Shown: positions 11,567 through 24,916 of the stretch, one piece after another | How the letters are laid out: every line of letters starts with the position of its first letter | Position numbering within the stretch: the first letter of the stretch is position 1 | NCBI GenBank assembly: GCA_009739215.1 | Contig: VSJF01000003.1 | Coordinates: 1,178,001-1,242,000, forward strand | DNA length: 64,000 nt | Direction of reading: 5' to 3' | Source: Floccularia luteovirens | Taxonomy: Eukaryota; Basidiomycota; Agaricomycetes; Agaricales; Squamanitaceae | Made by a program: the position numbers and the translations under genes | The notes under the pieces: generated by a model | Databases searched by the model: none | Told to the model about the DNA's origin: nothing | Seen by the model: only the letters and a program-made list of their open reading frames with translations

Positions 11567-14500
11567 CTAACTGAACGAAGTCCGTGCTAAGGATGGTGTG
11601 GTTCGGCCCTGAGATGACGCACTCGATCGGTACTGAAAAATGTCATGCAGCCTTGAAAGTTTATCTTGCCCGTCAGTATTTTCTGTCAGTGAAGCTCGAG
11701 GAGAATTGGGGGTTGTGTCTGATTGCATGTTTGCCGGTGATTGATGGTTTGTCTCGCGGTTGTATTCGAGTTCTGTAAGAATAGGGTAAAAAATAAACAA
11801 AGACAAAAAATGAGAAGACGAACTTGAAAGGGTATCAGCCACGGCAGCATCACGTTCCTGATCTTCAGCGGCTCGACTTGCCAATGCACGGTTAATGTAT
11901 TTTCTAAATGCGGCACCAGTAGATTCAAGCATTTTTTCTACGCGAGGACGCTTTTGGGGGTATGTTTTTAGGAATTGGTGAAGTTTTGTGATGCCCTCTT
12001 TATGCAAAGCGCCTGTCGTTTCACTAGATATTTGTCCTATGATGGTCAAGAGTTGTGCATCTGGATCGCTATCCTCAGCATTTGGTGACGAGCTTCCATT
12101 CAGGGAGGAAGATTGACTGGGATTGGTCCTGTGACTTAACGGCCGACGTATTGCGGTTGATTCTTGGGGGGAGATTGGTCTACTAGATGCTTGTGATGCT
12201 TGTGATACTGGTCTAGTACTAGGTTCTGAAGGCATTGCTTCGCGACGAACTTCAGTTCGAGACACTGAATTGACGATGCGATAAACGTAAGGATAGACTA
12301 TCGTAGCGGAGGGATCATCAAATGAAGCAGATAGTAGTTCATATGTGGCATCCCCGTAATGTCCTGCATAGCGAGTTTGTTACAGGAAAACATAAAAGTT
12401 AGGTCAAGCTTGACTTACCAACGATATGTTGAATGATGATTTTGATGGTCCTTAGTGGCATATCACCACAAGGAACTTTACTGGTCGCACGAGCACGCCA
12501 TTCATTTGGTGGGACGGACTGAAGGAAATGTTCAATAGCTGGGAAAAGGTCAACTGGATCAAGATGAGATTCAGCTAGGTCTTGTGGTATATTCCGTGCC
12601 AATTTCCAGACACATTTCAATACTAGCTCTGCGACTTTTGATTCTTTAGACTCGGGCAGAGTGCCATTACTCGGGAACGGTTTGACAATTTGTAGGAGGA
12701 GAGCGAATAGGGCACTACTTAAGATATTAGCTATGAAGCCTTTCAATGACATCGTACTCACCGGAAAATGGACATTCTCCTGCCAGTCGCGAAGAGTCGC
12801 AATATGATCATATTGATAAAACGGGACAAGTCTTTAACCTTCTTTACTGGGCTATCATCAGTTTCGAGGAGTCGGAGGGTCAACTCCTCTAGCAAAGATG
12901 TCAAAATGTCCACTGTCAAAGATTCGGCTAAGAATGGATGGTCGCAGAAATTGTTCAGCGTTTGTATCAAATGTTTAGCAAGTCGGAAATTATCATCTGA
13001 GAGAAGATCTTCAGGGCGTTCAAAGACATGGGCCATTTGTAGAGTTATCGTTTCCACCAACCCCTCCGTATGTTCTGCAAGTTCATGGTATTTGGTACTC
13101 GTCGACCCAACAGATAGAATTTTCTGGATTTTTTTGAGCGCATCAACACTTCGGGATGCATCATTACTTAAGATACTGGAAATAGTGACTGTTATATCGT
13201 CAGATGCTTCTGGGTGTGATAGGACATCGTCTACCACATCGGCCGATATGGGTGTAGGTGTGTAGGTTGGTTGTGCATCATCAGGGGTATCTTCCAATTG
13301 AGGGGCCGGATTGGAAACTGGAACAAGGTTGGGTCGTGGTCGTCCAAGTTTAGATGGCATCAGACTCTTCGGTTTGTTGTTTCCTGCGGGAGTCATAGAT
13401 GCAGCAGATGGCAAGCTGGCGGGTAATCGAGAAACCTTCAAGGGAGAGTCAGCTCTTGGGAAAGCGGGAGGGACAGGAGATGCTGCTCTCTGCGCCGGAG
13501 AGGCAGGTCGGCCTATTTTTGACATGGCTGTCACCGGAGTCGTAGGACGAGGAATCCCAGGATTCAGACGAGCAACCCCCTGAGGAACCAATGTGTCTTG
13601 TTTTTGGTTAGAACTAGGTCCAGGTACACGGCGCAGTCGTTCCTCCAATTGAGTCTTATCTTTGGGTGAAAGGTTGCCAACAAGCGACCATATCTTCTCT
13701 CCAACCAACGTATAAACTTCACTAACCGGGAAATTAGTATTTTATCTAACAGATCATCACTAATTGCAAACCTGAGAGTGGTTAATGCTGATTTGCGGAC
13801 TTGTGAGTCTTTATCAGATATCATAGAACCTATTAAAGGAAGAGATTTGGAAGGTTCGCAAGCCCCTATTCCCGATTTTTTAAAGATATAGCCCAGTTCA
13901 TCTAGAGTTCCTTGACGTGTTTTGGCAACTTTTGCCTTTAAACCGTGTTCCAACAGAATTTGAAACACCCGGCTATATGCATATACTGTGGGTAGATTTC
14001 GAAAATTTTGCTGTACTCGGCTTCGGACTTGTTCTCTGGCATCGCCAAGCTATTGCTGATATCAGACTGAGTACTCGCGCGAGCTGTTTGCTTACCTTAA
14101 AAACCATTGTTGGCACAAAGCACAAGGCCTCGTTGTCCATCAGCTGGTAATTGATGCTGCGGATGAAACTCAGAATAGCCTCTATTACATCCAAGCATTT
14201 TGAGATCAGGTTTGGCTGCGGTTCATGGCTTTTGATGGATACATATTTGAGCGGTAAGTCAAGATTAGCTATACAGAGTGCAGCGACGTCGTCATCTCCT
14301 CCACAAGCACTTGTGAAGAACTCGGCTATCATCGTCAATCCACTAACATGGTCATTGACGGCATTGTGATCATGACTGAACAATTTCGCAATTAAATCCT
14401 TTGATACATGGGGCTCCATTTGGTTCTGTAGATATTCCGCAAGATCCTTTCTCGTTGGACCACCTTCGTTGACCCAACGGAGCGGATCTTTTCCTAGTCG

Positions 14501-17500
14501 TGTTTTCTTAGGATCCACATTCACGGTAGTGAAAAGGAGAGATTGTATGGGCGTAGCGGAGATCGTACTTGAAGTGTTGACACTGGCCATAGTCGCCTTT
14601 GTGACCAGATCTGGTGCATTTTCAGCCTTGCTCAGTCCTAAGGGAAGCTTTCTTCGCACAGGAGCCAGTTTGGTAGCAGGTTTGGCGACAGCGGTTTGAG
14701 GTACTGCAGCAGTTTCCGATCCTACTATGTCTTCCGTTGCAGGTGGATGTACATTAGATGTTTTTGTCGTGTTTTTGTCATTAGTGCCCTGCACAGCTAC
14801 CGGTCGAGCTGCTTGGATGAGGGGCGCCGCGCTCGCTCTGGATGCAGGCTTTAATGAATTCGCTTGTTGCATCACGTAATCAAAACCAGCATGTTTTACG
14901 AGAATGGGTAGAAACACCTGGGCACCCTTGCGAACTTCGCTATTACGATCATCGAGAGAGGAAAGAATTGAATTCGACCAGGGTTGTAGATCCACAGATG
15001 TCGCAGTTTCGTGGTCGTTGAACCAATCTGCCAGCCATTGCAGCAAAGTACCTTTCTGCAAAGGGTTGGATGTCTCCAAAGCTGTAGTAAAGCCCGAAAT
15101 CATGGAGTCGACCCCATCACAAGCGGTAGCAATGGCTGTCAAAGTTTGGAGGGCAGTTGCCCGTATTGGAGCCTTTTGATCCGCCAGGACAGACGAAACG
15201 GGTAAGACAAACAATCGGGAGTATCTTTCAAAAGGCTTTCCCATACCGCTTGCTATACGCGAAACTATGTCAAGTGCTAACGATTGAACGGCTTTATTGG
15301 TGTCTGTGACTCTAGCTTTCAAAATTTGACCGATGTCCCCTAATTCAAACAGATTCATACTGGTTTATATGATGATTTCAAGAAATACAAACCCATGGTG
15401 CCTTTCAATCGCTTGTTACTTCCTTGATCCAGGATAGCCTGTAAGGCTTCGAGAGCTTCCTTTTTCGTTTTCCAAGCATCACTTTTCGAGTCAGCCAAAA
15501 TAGTTGTTCCTTTGAGGAGACCGTCGATCTCGACTCGTGGGAAGAGGTCGTCCAAAGGATCATTCCTTGCCTTACCGATATTCGAGGTGGAGGTGGTGTT
15601 CAAATTAGCCAAATCTGCAGATGTTCGGGACGGTTCCGGTACACTACTACCCTCAGCTTTATCGAATTCACTTTGTATCGTATTGAGCAGCTGGGGATTC
15701 AAATCCTCCAAAAGATCCTTGATACCTGAGAGCCTGGTGAGTAAAATATGGGACGTGACTTCACGACCTTACCGGGCCCTGCATATAATTTGACTGTTAC
15801 AAGAGTTTTTGTTGCATTTGTACGGACGGCGGCATTGGAATTTTGCAGAGAAGCTTTGAGAAACTCTATCAGACTTCGCAAAGTTATCCCAGCAATCCCG
15901 AACTCCGTCAAAGCCGTACTGACCCAAGTCAGCGAATCGGCAAGAACTTTAGGTGCCTTCTGTTTGGACAAAGGCTCGTATGCTAGTTAAATATTGAGTT
16001 CTATTTTTGTATGAGTAGTCTGATGTATACCTTGATTTAGAACAAACTGTAATGAAGTTTTCTCAGCAAACGCGATGAGAGAGTCACTGGCAGGCTTCTT
16101 CAATTTCAAGTCGCCCAATTTCTCTGTAAGATGAGGGACACAAAGAGCAGCGCAGGACCGCCCAAACGACGAAGACTTTTCGGCTAAAAGACTAAAGATG
16201 CCATATATTTTTGCCGAAACCTATATCAGGTAAATGGTACGTGCTTCCGTAGATCGCAATATACAACCGGACATACCTGAAAATTCTTTTCTGCCCATCC
16301 TCTTTTTGCAAGTGCCCTCACTATAACTTCAGCATCAAGTTCGTTGATTTCGTTGTCAACCCAAGTCGTCAATTCTTCTAGTGCGGCAAGCCGTGTCTTC
16401 CAATTTGCATCACCAAGATCTGTTAGAATATTCGAAGGGATTAGCTCCATAACGAGTGTTTCTGCCTCTTCTGGAGTGTGTTTGTACTTGAATGTATCGA
16501 GTCCACCAGGTGTTGCCTGTCCACTTGGCTTGGTTTGCTTGGCCGCGGTAGGCGGAACTTTTTTGTTTGCTACAGCAGAGGCGGGAGCCGCGGATGGTTT
16601 TTTCACCTGATGATATTATTTAGCTTTTGATTGTAGTAGTGGTTAGGGACTCACAGGCTTCATAGGGGGTTTAGCTGGTTCTTTTTTCGGGGGCGCTGAT
16701 TCCTGATCGTCTGTTGGTGGCGGCTTAATGGCAGCGTTGGGCTTTTTAACCACAGAAGGGCCAGTAGTGCTAGGCGGCGCGCGCGAAGGAACGGTCCCAA
16801 CTTTGCATTTCACGGAAGATTTTTCATAGGCTTCCTTCACTTTAGTTTTCCTGACTTCGGCTAGACTTTCCATGATAGCGTTTAGTGGACGTTCTCCAAC
16901 CATTTTCATCAAACAGCCTAAACATGTGGCTGCTTCATTTCTGGCAGATTCGAAGCTATCTTCTAATAATCCCGCTAGTGCCTCAGACAATGGCTTGATT
17001 TGAGGTTGCGGTATTGGCGTCACTGCCAATGTTATGCATCGACCCAAAAATTTGAGAGACCCTTCTTTTACTTGAGGGTTCTTTGACTTCAGGGCATTTT
17101 CAATATCTGGAATAATCTCTTGCAATGACACCTTTGGGTGGGATTGAATGAGAAAATGGGTTATTTACAAACTGTTGAACTTACCGTAGCAAATACAGCA
17201 TCTAGAGCGGTGCCGATTACATCAGTAACACTGGTCTTTCTTTCTTTTAGCCGTTCCAACATTTGAGGTACAACTATTTCGCGATATTTTGCGAAAGCTT
17301 TCATCAAGCCTTTCGCCAATTCCTCAACGCATGTTGCGGCAACCATGACACAGTTGATGTTAGCATCCGATGCTATCCGTGATGCCAAAGCTCTGAGAAG
17401 TTCCGAAAGCTCAGGAACATCCTTAATGCGAAGAGACGACGTCAGCATGGTGGCTAATTCATCGAGGGCCTCCTTGCGTTCTTTCCATTTGGATGATTTA

Positions 17501-18550
17501 AGGGCAGGATGAAATGACTGTGGTAACTTAGGAATAATGTCAACGGCTTCCGCGAATTCGCGAGGATCCAATGGCGCTTCCTCTATTGAAACATATGTTC
17601 AGTCCGAGATGAGACAAGTAAATAGAGACTGTGTACCTGTAGATTCTACTTGATCTGCTTCATCAGGTGCTCCTGCAGTTTCTAGCTCTCGTGCATGCGC
17701 TCGAGTTAACCTCTCAGGTTTTACACTTCCTTTGCCTCTCTCGTCTTTGTCCAGTCCCTCGAATGCTTCTTTCAATTCCTTGACCTGAACAGGCTTGAGG
17801 TCATTGAGCCAAGGATCAATACTAGTGCCAATATACTGATAAAGGGTATGTGCGAGGTTGGTGCCTTCCGAACGAACAGTTTTGTCATTATGGGAAAATA
17901 TCTTTGGCAGTGCTTTCAGTATGGCGGGTGGTTGAGCGACCGATGTCCCAAATAACCTAGATCACAAAGAAGTGAATAGTGTGTATTTGATAGCTGAACC
18001 TCCTATATGGGGCTTACCGAACAATTTCTTTCAATGTTAAAACACAAGCTGCCACTGTCTTCGGTTGCTTAGCGGATAATCCTGGAAGAATGTCACCCTA
18101 ACGTAGGCATGAGCATTGGTGTATAGAATATTCCCGTTAACATACCACAACACCAGCTGCACCATTCTCGACTTCTACATATTGCAAGATGAGCTCGATT
18201 GCTTGATTCTTAGTCCCTAAACGCGTGGATCCCAAGCATTTATCCACCAAAGCAGGAACCACCCCGTCTCGCGTTTTGGCAACTGTCTCTCCAGCAAACT
18301 TCACTAATGCCACAAGACATTCGACGCCTTTCTCTTGTGCTACTGCATTCGCATCAGTAGCAAAGCGTTTGAGCAATTCTGTGTTATTAACATAGGGTTT
18401 GAATACTGGATCGGTATCGGATGCCGAAGTTTGGAATGATTTGATGAGGGAGTCGTATGCACTGACACGAGCCTTCCAATTTTTGTGAGATAACCTGTCT
18501 GCTATGGGTATTGAGGTAAAATCCTCCTCCTGAGGGGGTGGGCCGTCCAT
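11567..18550 (-). CDS. XMAP215/Stu2/Alp14-family microtubule polymerase
   Basis: This very large protein (about 2,100 residues over more than 12 exons) binds tubulin through TOG domains and speeds microtubule growth at spindle poles and kinetochores. TOG arrays are visible in order: TOG1 from residue 1 (IADRLSHKNWKARVSAYDSL, 18.5 kb), TOG2 (LKSSKWKERKEALDELATML, 17.5 kb), TOG3 (LGDANWKTRLAALEELTTWV, 16.4 kb), TOG4 (SKSDAWKTKKEALEALQAIL, 15.5 kb), TOG5 (KLFSHDHNAVNDHVSGLTMI and LGDAREQVRSRVQQ, 14.1-14.4 kb). A Pro/Ala/Lys-rich linker sits between TOG2 and TOG3 (16.7 kb) and a Ser/Pro-rich one follows TOG5. A helical C-terminal region ends in a Ser-rich tail. Five TOGs is the animal-type layout, unlike the two of yeast Stu2. 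One intron near 14.05-14.1 kb splices FK to LGDAREQ. The frame stays open throughout. Confidence 0.93.
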
Positions 18551-18713
18551 TCACTATTGCTCCAACTATAAATCACCAAGCGACCAGAATGAGGGACAAT
18601 AGAAAGGAAAGGCAATGAGGGGGAAGACTAGCACTGATGCTGAAGTACAATACAATTTCGAAAGGGCAAAAGGTTGAAGTTCGGATGGGGCGGTCTCACT
18701 TTATCGAGTTGAA

Positions 18714-18721
18714 TCACGTGA
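18714..18721. promoter_or_regulatory. E-box palindrome TCACGTGA upstream of XMAP215 gene
   Basis: An 8-base perfect palindrome with a CACGTG core lies 164 bases upstream of the XMAP215 start, in the 210-base gap before the APC5 stop. It is the classical bHLH (Cbf1-type) site. Function is inferred. Confidence 0.4.
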
Positions 18722-18760
18722 TACATTGAACTATGTCTTAGCCTAAACTAACTATTCGTA

Positions 18761-21651
18761 TTACCGACCAGCTAGACCAGCCCCTATTGTAGATACGAGT
18801 TCCATAATATCTTGTATTTCTTTATCCACGCCAAATCCTTCGAGTTCTTTCATCCTTGTTTCTGTATCAGCGTGTTTACGAGCTGATGCATCACTCTCGT
18901 TTTCAAGACCAAGTGTGTTGTATACCACCGCAACCATGTATTGTACGTCCTTCAATTGATTGAGTGCCTGGATTGCCGTAAAATCAGTTTCCGCTATAAA
19001 CAGGTATGGCAACGCTTTGTTGAGTGTCTCAGCTGGAAAACGGCATGTCAGCATGCTATAGGTACTGTTGCCTTACGTCAAACATACGATCGGAATCTGC
19101 CGTCAGAATCATACAACGAGCGAGAGTGAAACAAGCAACTGCGCGTTGTTCGAGATCATGGCCGCAAATTATCTACAAAAGTTAGGGTTTATACCAGTTA
19201 TATGGAATCAGTCACAAACCTGAGGCATAATCTCGTTCAATATTTGAGTGCATCTCTTTGATAAGCCAAATTCAAGACCGACGTCAGCCAAAAGAATTAT
19301 TCCAGTTCTATATTCATTCATACGACAGAGGAACTCAGAATGCCAGAGAGCTTTCAAGAGGTGTTCGATGGTTGCTGATGCTTGGCCATGCTTCTGAACG
19401 AAAAGTTAGAACAATTTAACACACCTAGAATTAACTTACACGCATTTTCAGAACTTCAAACAAAGAGTTCCGTATCTTTCCCATATATCCACCTTCAGTA
19501 ACGAAATGATATTCTTTCTCGCTGAATGGTCCTGTTGGACGACGAGGGAGCAAATACTCATAATATAATCGGTCCTGACCTCTACTAGTACTCAGTGAGG
19601 AAACAATTACATGAATATGACATACGCACTGCCGGACTGCACGAAGAGCAAGAATGTGCCATATTTCAGAGGCCCATGCAATAAACTCTCGAAGGGTCAA
19701 ACTCCGCCATGTAGTTGGCTCAAGGAGCATTGCCAGAGCTAATTCATATTTTCCTAGGCGTGCTTGCTGTGTTATCACGTTAAACCTTCTTTCCATTGAC
19801 AAATAAAACGTGTGCGAACCCTCCATGCTTTATTCAGAATCAGTGTGATGGGATTGATGCTCTCGTTTTCAGGGTCAGCAAAGGCTATCACAATGTCCTC
19901 TTCTATGCCTGCAAGTTCATCACACCCTTCAATAACGATGAGCCATAATATATTTCGTCATGGCTTTCGGTAAACATACCCGCTACGTTCCACAAAACAG
20001 ACTGTACAGCATGAAAAGCCCATTGTTCCTCTTCGAGAGGGACTGCAAGACGTAGTTCACACCAGTGATCATAGAGACCCAACGCTTGAATAGTTTTGGT
20101 AAAAGATAGCCCAAGGGGTTGTTCCTACTCGTTTTGGTTTATTGTTCATATTTCAGGTGACGACAATTGTGGAAAAACATACATTTTGCTCCTCAGCAAG
20201 TTTTTTGACGTCATATAGTAAGTCCAGGGGATGGAGATCGGGTTGTAGTTGGTTAAGAACAGGCTTTGTTGCAGAAGATGGTGGAGGTAAACGATGAAGA
20301 AGGCTTTATTAATAGCACCATGAGTTTGGAATATGTTATATCCAGTCAACAGTAACGCACCTCATACAATGTTGAAGAGTCTTTCTGTCACCACTGGTTC
20401 TTGCTACAGATACTGCTTCCATCAAGAGCTAATACGATTTCAGGACATGTCAAGATCATTCTTAGATGACCATACCTTTTGGGCTGCTGCATATTCATCT
20501 TGAATATAATGCATCCGTGCCAAGTTTAACAGTGCATGCTGCCTATACCCACTGCAACAAGTGCGAGAGGTTGAAATATGTCCCACTGTGATCTTGGTGC
20601 ACTTACGAATCGTTATTTTCGTGGAAACGCTGCTCAAAAAAGCGTTGCAGATTTTCTGCAGCTATCTTCTCATCCCCCACAGCTTGACCTCTCTCCCAAC
20701 TGAAAAACAAGGTTCTTATATGAATAGGAAACAAAATAGCAGACCCAGACTTACACTTCATATGTATGTGGTTTTGCCCAGGAATTGTTGTCTGCTTGAG
20801 TTCTGTAGATCAAAAGCTCTGTTTTGTTAATGCGATGAGCAATAATCTAATACAGAGAGCGACATTGATCACCATGATTAAGCTCATCTTTGTGTATGTC
20901 TTCATAGCCAGCTTTATCATTGCCATTGTACCAGGCTTGACAATCTTTTTGTAGTTTGACTACACCAGAAAATGACAGTTTCAAAAAGCTGAGGAAGCAT
21001 CGGCGGCAGAAGTATCCAAAGATCGACCTGCGCATCTTTCACATTGCCAGGTGTCGATATTTGGAATTACAGTCTTTAAAGTTACTTACAAACACTGCGG
21101 GTTCCTGTATGATTATAGTTGTGTTATACATACATGACAAGTATCGTCTTTACTCACATCATCAACTTTCTCTGCGAAAAGTATTGTCAAGTCTAGAATA
21201 ATGGAAAAGTTAGATTATGTTATGGGATTGGTGCTTCAACAGACTTCCAAAGAAATTAGCTAAATTTTCAGCCGTGGCAACAACGTCATGCTAAACGAAT
21301 GGCCTGTCAGTTATAGATCAGGAGTAAAGAATACACCCACAGCGTTGTGGATGGATTGCAAAAACTCTCGACATTCGTTTACATCAGCTCTTGGCGCACA
21401 ATTTAACTCGTGAAGTATCTCATCGTGTGATTTTGGTTGGACTACCTGCTCATCAATGAGTACTACATTCAAACCAAATTAGGGATATTTACCTCGGATA
21501 TTTCATTCAGGAGTATTCGATGTAGATGCAATGCAAAAGGCGGAGGAAGTCTCTTTATTTCGAGGTCTTTGAAGGCGAGCATCAAAATGGTCAACAACCC
21601 AACGTGGTGTGGCCTGAGAACATGTTCAGATGGTGGAGGTACTTCGTCCAT
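18761..21651 (-). CDS. APC5: Anaphase-promoting complex subunit 5 (APC5)
   Basis: This is a TPR-rich scaffold subunit of the APC/C, the nuclear E3 ubiquitin ligase that drives anaphase and mitotic exit. The first exon (from 21651) gives HVLRPHHVGLLTILMLAFKD and LPPPFALHLHRILLNEI, the typical fungal Apc5 N-terminus. After an intron it continues VVQPKSHDEILHEL. In the middle QHALLNLARMHYIQDEYAAA is the conserved Apc5 TPR signature. The C-terminal exon (18761-19054) has PYLFIAETDFTAIQALNQLK and ends in GAGLAGR. About ten short introns are inferred, and I did not fix every junction in 19.0-21.3 kb. It is divergent from NOC3, with 170 bases between the starts. Confidence 0.85.
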
Positions 21652-21821
21652 TTTATTCTAGGTTATGCAGCATAGTGTAAGTGTTGTATTTCCGACATCC
21701 TAGCAATCAACTTAAACTTTGGCGGTCAATGTGTGTTGTGACCACCTTATTCGGTCACGGTTTCACAAATCGGGAACGAGTCGCTAAGATTTTAAATTTT
21801 CGAATTCTTAAATTGATCAGG

Positions 21822-24660
21822 ATGCCAGTGAATGCCCGGAAAACGCGAGCTGCACCAACTACTCACGTTCGTAAACACTTCTATTAATTATCAGTTTAGT
21901 GACCGTAATGTATATAGGTATCTAACAAGAGGCGTAAACTTTCAACCAATAAAGGCAGCAGTACAAATGCAAATGGCATCAAGAAAAGTCTAAAGGCGAA
22001 GGGCAAAGACAAAGCGATGGACAGAGGAATTATTCCCGTCCCTACCCACGAAGACGAGGATGTAGAGTTATCGGACCAGGACATTGAGACTCTCAATGAA
22101 CTAGGCAATGCAGTTTCTTTCCTAGGAGCGATGGATCATACCGCAATTATGAGGTTAGTTTTCTTATTATAATTCGTGATCATATATAACCAGCTGGTAT
22201 ATAGGAGTGAGAAAGAAACTGAACGGTTGCACCGTCTTGATAAATCTGCAAGAAAAAAACCTTCCTATGATGATGAATTGCCATCCATCAACTCGCATTC
22301 AGACGATGGTGAAGAATCTTGGAGCTCGGGAATCGAAGGCTACGACAGTACTTCAGAAGACGAAGGGGAGCAATTGTCTTCAGTCCCCCGTAGGCATAAT
22401 TGCTGTTGTTAATATTCGCACAATCTCATTCAACAAAAAAAACAGATGAGTTCACCGACTCTGACATTGAAATGCCATATGAAACGCTTCCAAGAAAACG
22501 ACATGAATCATGGAACGATGCGAAGCAACGAGAGGTCAAGCGCCTGCCGATAAAGCTCGCCAATGGCCAAATCAAAGCATTGGGAAGCAAGCCCGTAGGC
22601 TCAGAAAATGTGAATAGCTCTGACGATGAGGAAAGTGTTGAGGATGCGCAGCAGTTGGTTTCAACACAAAGTCCAAACGGTAACTCGTTTGGAGCACGCT
22701 TCGGTCGACTTGCCGTACATGACATTATTGGGATGAAGTCACGGAAGCAGCGTGTTGAACAAGCTAAAGCGCAGATTGCGAGCATCTGTCAAGATATATT
22801 GGCTGACCCAGAAAATAGCGTGCGTATTCCTTTCCCACTCAATCTCACTACACTAATCATAGCATTCTAGCTTGGCCTACTGAAACGACTTCATGCATTT
22901 TCGTTAAAAAAGATACCATCCCATGTAGAAAGCAACCCAATCCCTAACGACCCAATCATCAGAAAATTGGCGATACTTTCTCAGTTGGCGATATTTAAAG
23001 ATATCATACCAGGCTATCGCATACGAACACTTACAGAAAAAGAGAAAGCAGAGAAAGTCAGCCAAGCTGTTGCTCACACGCGCGATTGGGAGCAAGGTTT
23101 GGTTTCAACGTATCAAACATACCTCCAAGCTCTGGAATCTGAGTTAAAAAGTGCGTTAGCACGATCATAAGTGTCCAACCTACTCATATTATGAACAGTT
23201 CGCAGTGAACTCTCCCAAATTGCTATTTCTTGCATGTGCACCCTGCTTGTTGAGGCAACACATTTCAATTTCAGAATAAACCTCATGACATGCATTGTAT
23301 CTCATCTGAGCAGAAAGTCTTGGAACCAGGTATTTATCCTTAATACCTGATAGGATCTGGATGTAATGTTGTTTTCTGGATAGACATCAGAATTGTGTTT
23401 AGATGCTTTGATAAAAGTATTCAAAGCCGATTTGACTGGGGTGGCTTCGTTAGAGATTGTCCGTCTTCTGAACAAGATGATCAAAGATAGACATTTCAAG
23501 ATCCACCCAAATGTTCTCTCATGTTTGCTTCATCTTCGTCTACGAACGGAATTAAGTGTCAGAGCCTCTGACTCTGCTGTGGATAAGGACAATCCACAGA
23601 TCCGTCGTCGGAACAAGTCCAACAACAAGAGAGGGAAGTTCATAGATCCACCTCATCTTAGCAAAAAGGCCAAAAAGGCACAAAAGGAAACGAAGGAGAT
23701 AGAGAAGGAAATGAGAGAAGCTGAGGCCGAGGTTGACAAAGAAGAGCGAACGGTCACTGTGAGAAATGTCATTTATCTCGTGCTAACATAGTTGTTGATG
23801 TATGCGACATCTAGCAAACAGAAACGCTGAAGCTCTTGTTCTCGCTGTACTTTCGCATTCTCAAAAATCCTATGCCAACACGATTGCTCCCCACGGCGTT
23901 ATCAGGAGTTTCAAAGTTTTCACATTTGGTCAACATCGACTTTTTTAAAGATTTGCTCAATGTTTTGAAGGGCCTGATGGAAACACCGGAAACAGAGGAG
24001 CATGAGGAAGATTCAAGACAGTCCTTACTGAACGGCGCCGATACTATCTCCCGCCAACTGTTGTGTATCATGACTGCTTTTGATTTATTATCCGGACAAG
24101 GTCGCTCCTCCCCTTTTTCGTTATGAGAAATACCTGATTTTGCGATTAAAGGTGAAGCGCTAAATATCGATTTGACCCAGTTCATTGCCAAGCTGTATTC
24201 TATCATCCTACCGCTGACAATGATGCAAGATCTGGAAACCCGGCGTTTGCCTTATCCCGTTCCAGGATTACAAACAGGACAAATGCCGTCCTTGGCCGAT
24301 TTGTTATTCCGGGCACTGGGCGCTGCATTACTACCTCGGTCTCCTGGTATCACACCCCCATGGCGTTCAGCCGCTTTCGTGAAACGTCTTCTCATCGCAT
24401 CACTACATTGGACTCCAACTGTTGTTCTTCGTGTCCTCGATCTCGTTGAAACCATCTTCGCGAAGGATTACAAACTGGTTGCACTCTTATCTACGGATGA
24501 TCGAGTATACGATGGTATCTATCGCCCAGATGTTGATGATTTACAGCTTTGTCACCCATTTGGGTCATGCCTTTATGAACTGCGAGCCTTGCAGGATTTC
24601 CACTGGGATCCAAGGGTGTGTGAGAAATCTCGCCAGCTATTCAACTTCACCGCCCAGTAG
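21822..24660 (+). CDS. NOC3: Nucleolar complex protein 3 (NOC3)
   Basis: Noc3 pairs with Noc2 for export of pre-60S ribosomes and also acts in replication licensing. The start at 21822 gives MPVNARKTRAA, then an intron (about 21869-21919) and a Lys/Arg-rich nuclear N-terminus (SNKRRKLSTN, KKSLKAKGKDK). Acidic stretches follow (EDEDVELSDQD, SDDGEESWSS). The core has ASICQDILADPENS and LGLLKRLHAFS, then KLAILSQLAIFKDIIPGYRI, the hallmark of the family, followed by the CBF/Mak21 helical-repeat region. A basic coiled segment (KKAKKAQKETKEIEKEMREA) precedes the C-terminal HEAT part. The C-terminus YDGIYRPDVDDLQLCHPFGS ... FHWDPRV is also typical. The stop is TAG at 24658-24660. Confidence 0.94.
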
Positions 24661-24916
24661 ACCAGTGTTACCCGCAAGAATACAAATGTAGCCATATACA
24701 CAGGGCGTCATGAAATACAACGTAATATAGTACCACTACACGATACAACGAATAGATATGGAATAATATGCATGGAAGTCCATGATACAAAAGAGTGTGT
24801 TACCCCCATACCGCTAATGAATTAATGTACAAAGAAAACGCAGAATGATCACCGGGATGAGAACGAAATTGTTCAAATATGTAAGTACTGAGAAGGCGGT
24901 GTGATAAGATGTATCG

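Noticed and set aside
12768..13583. Plus-strand open frames opposite the XMAP215 gene
   Set aside because: They are antisense shadows of a well-supported coding exon.
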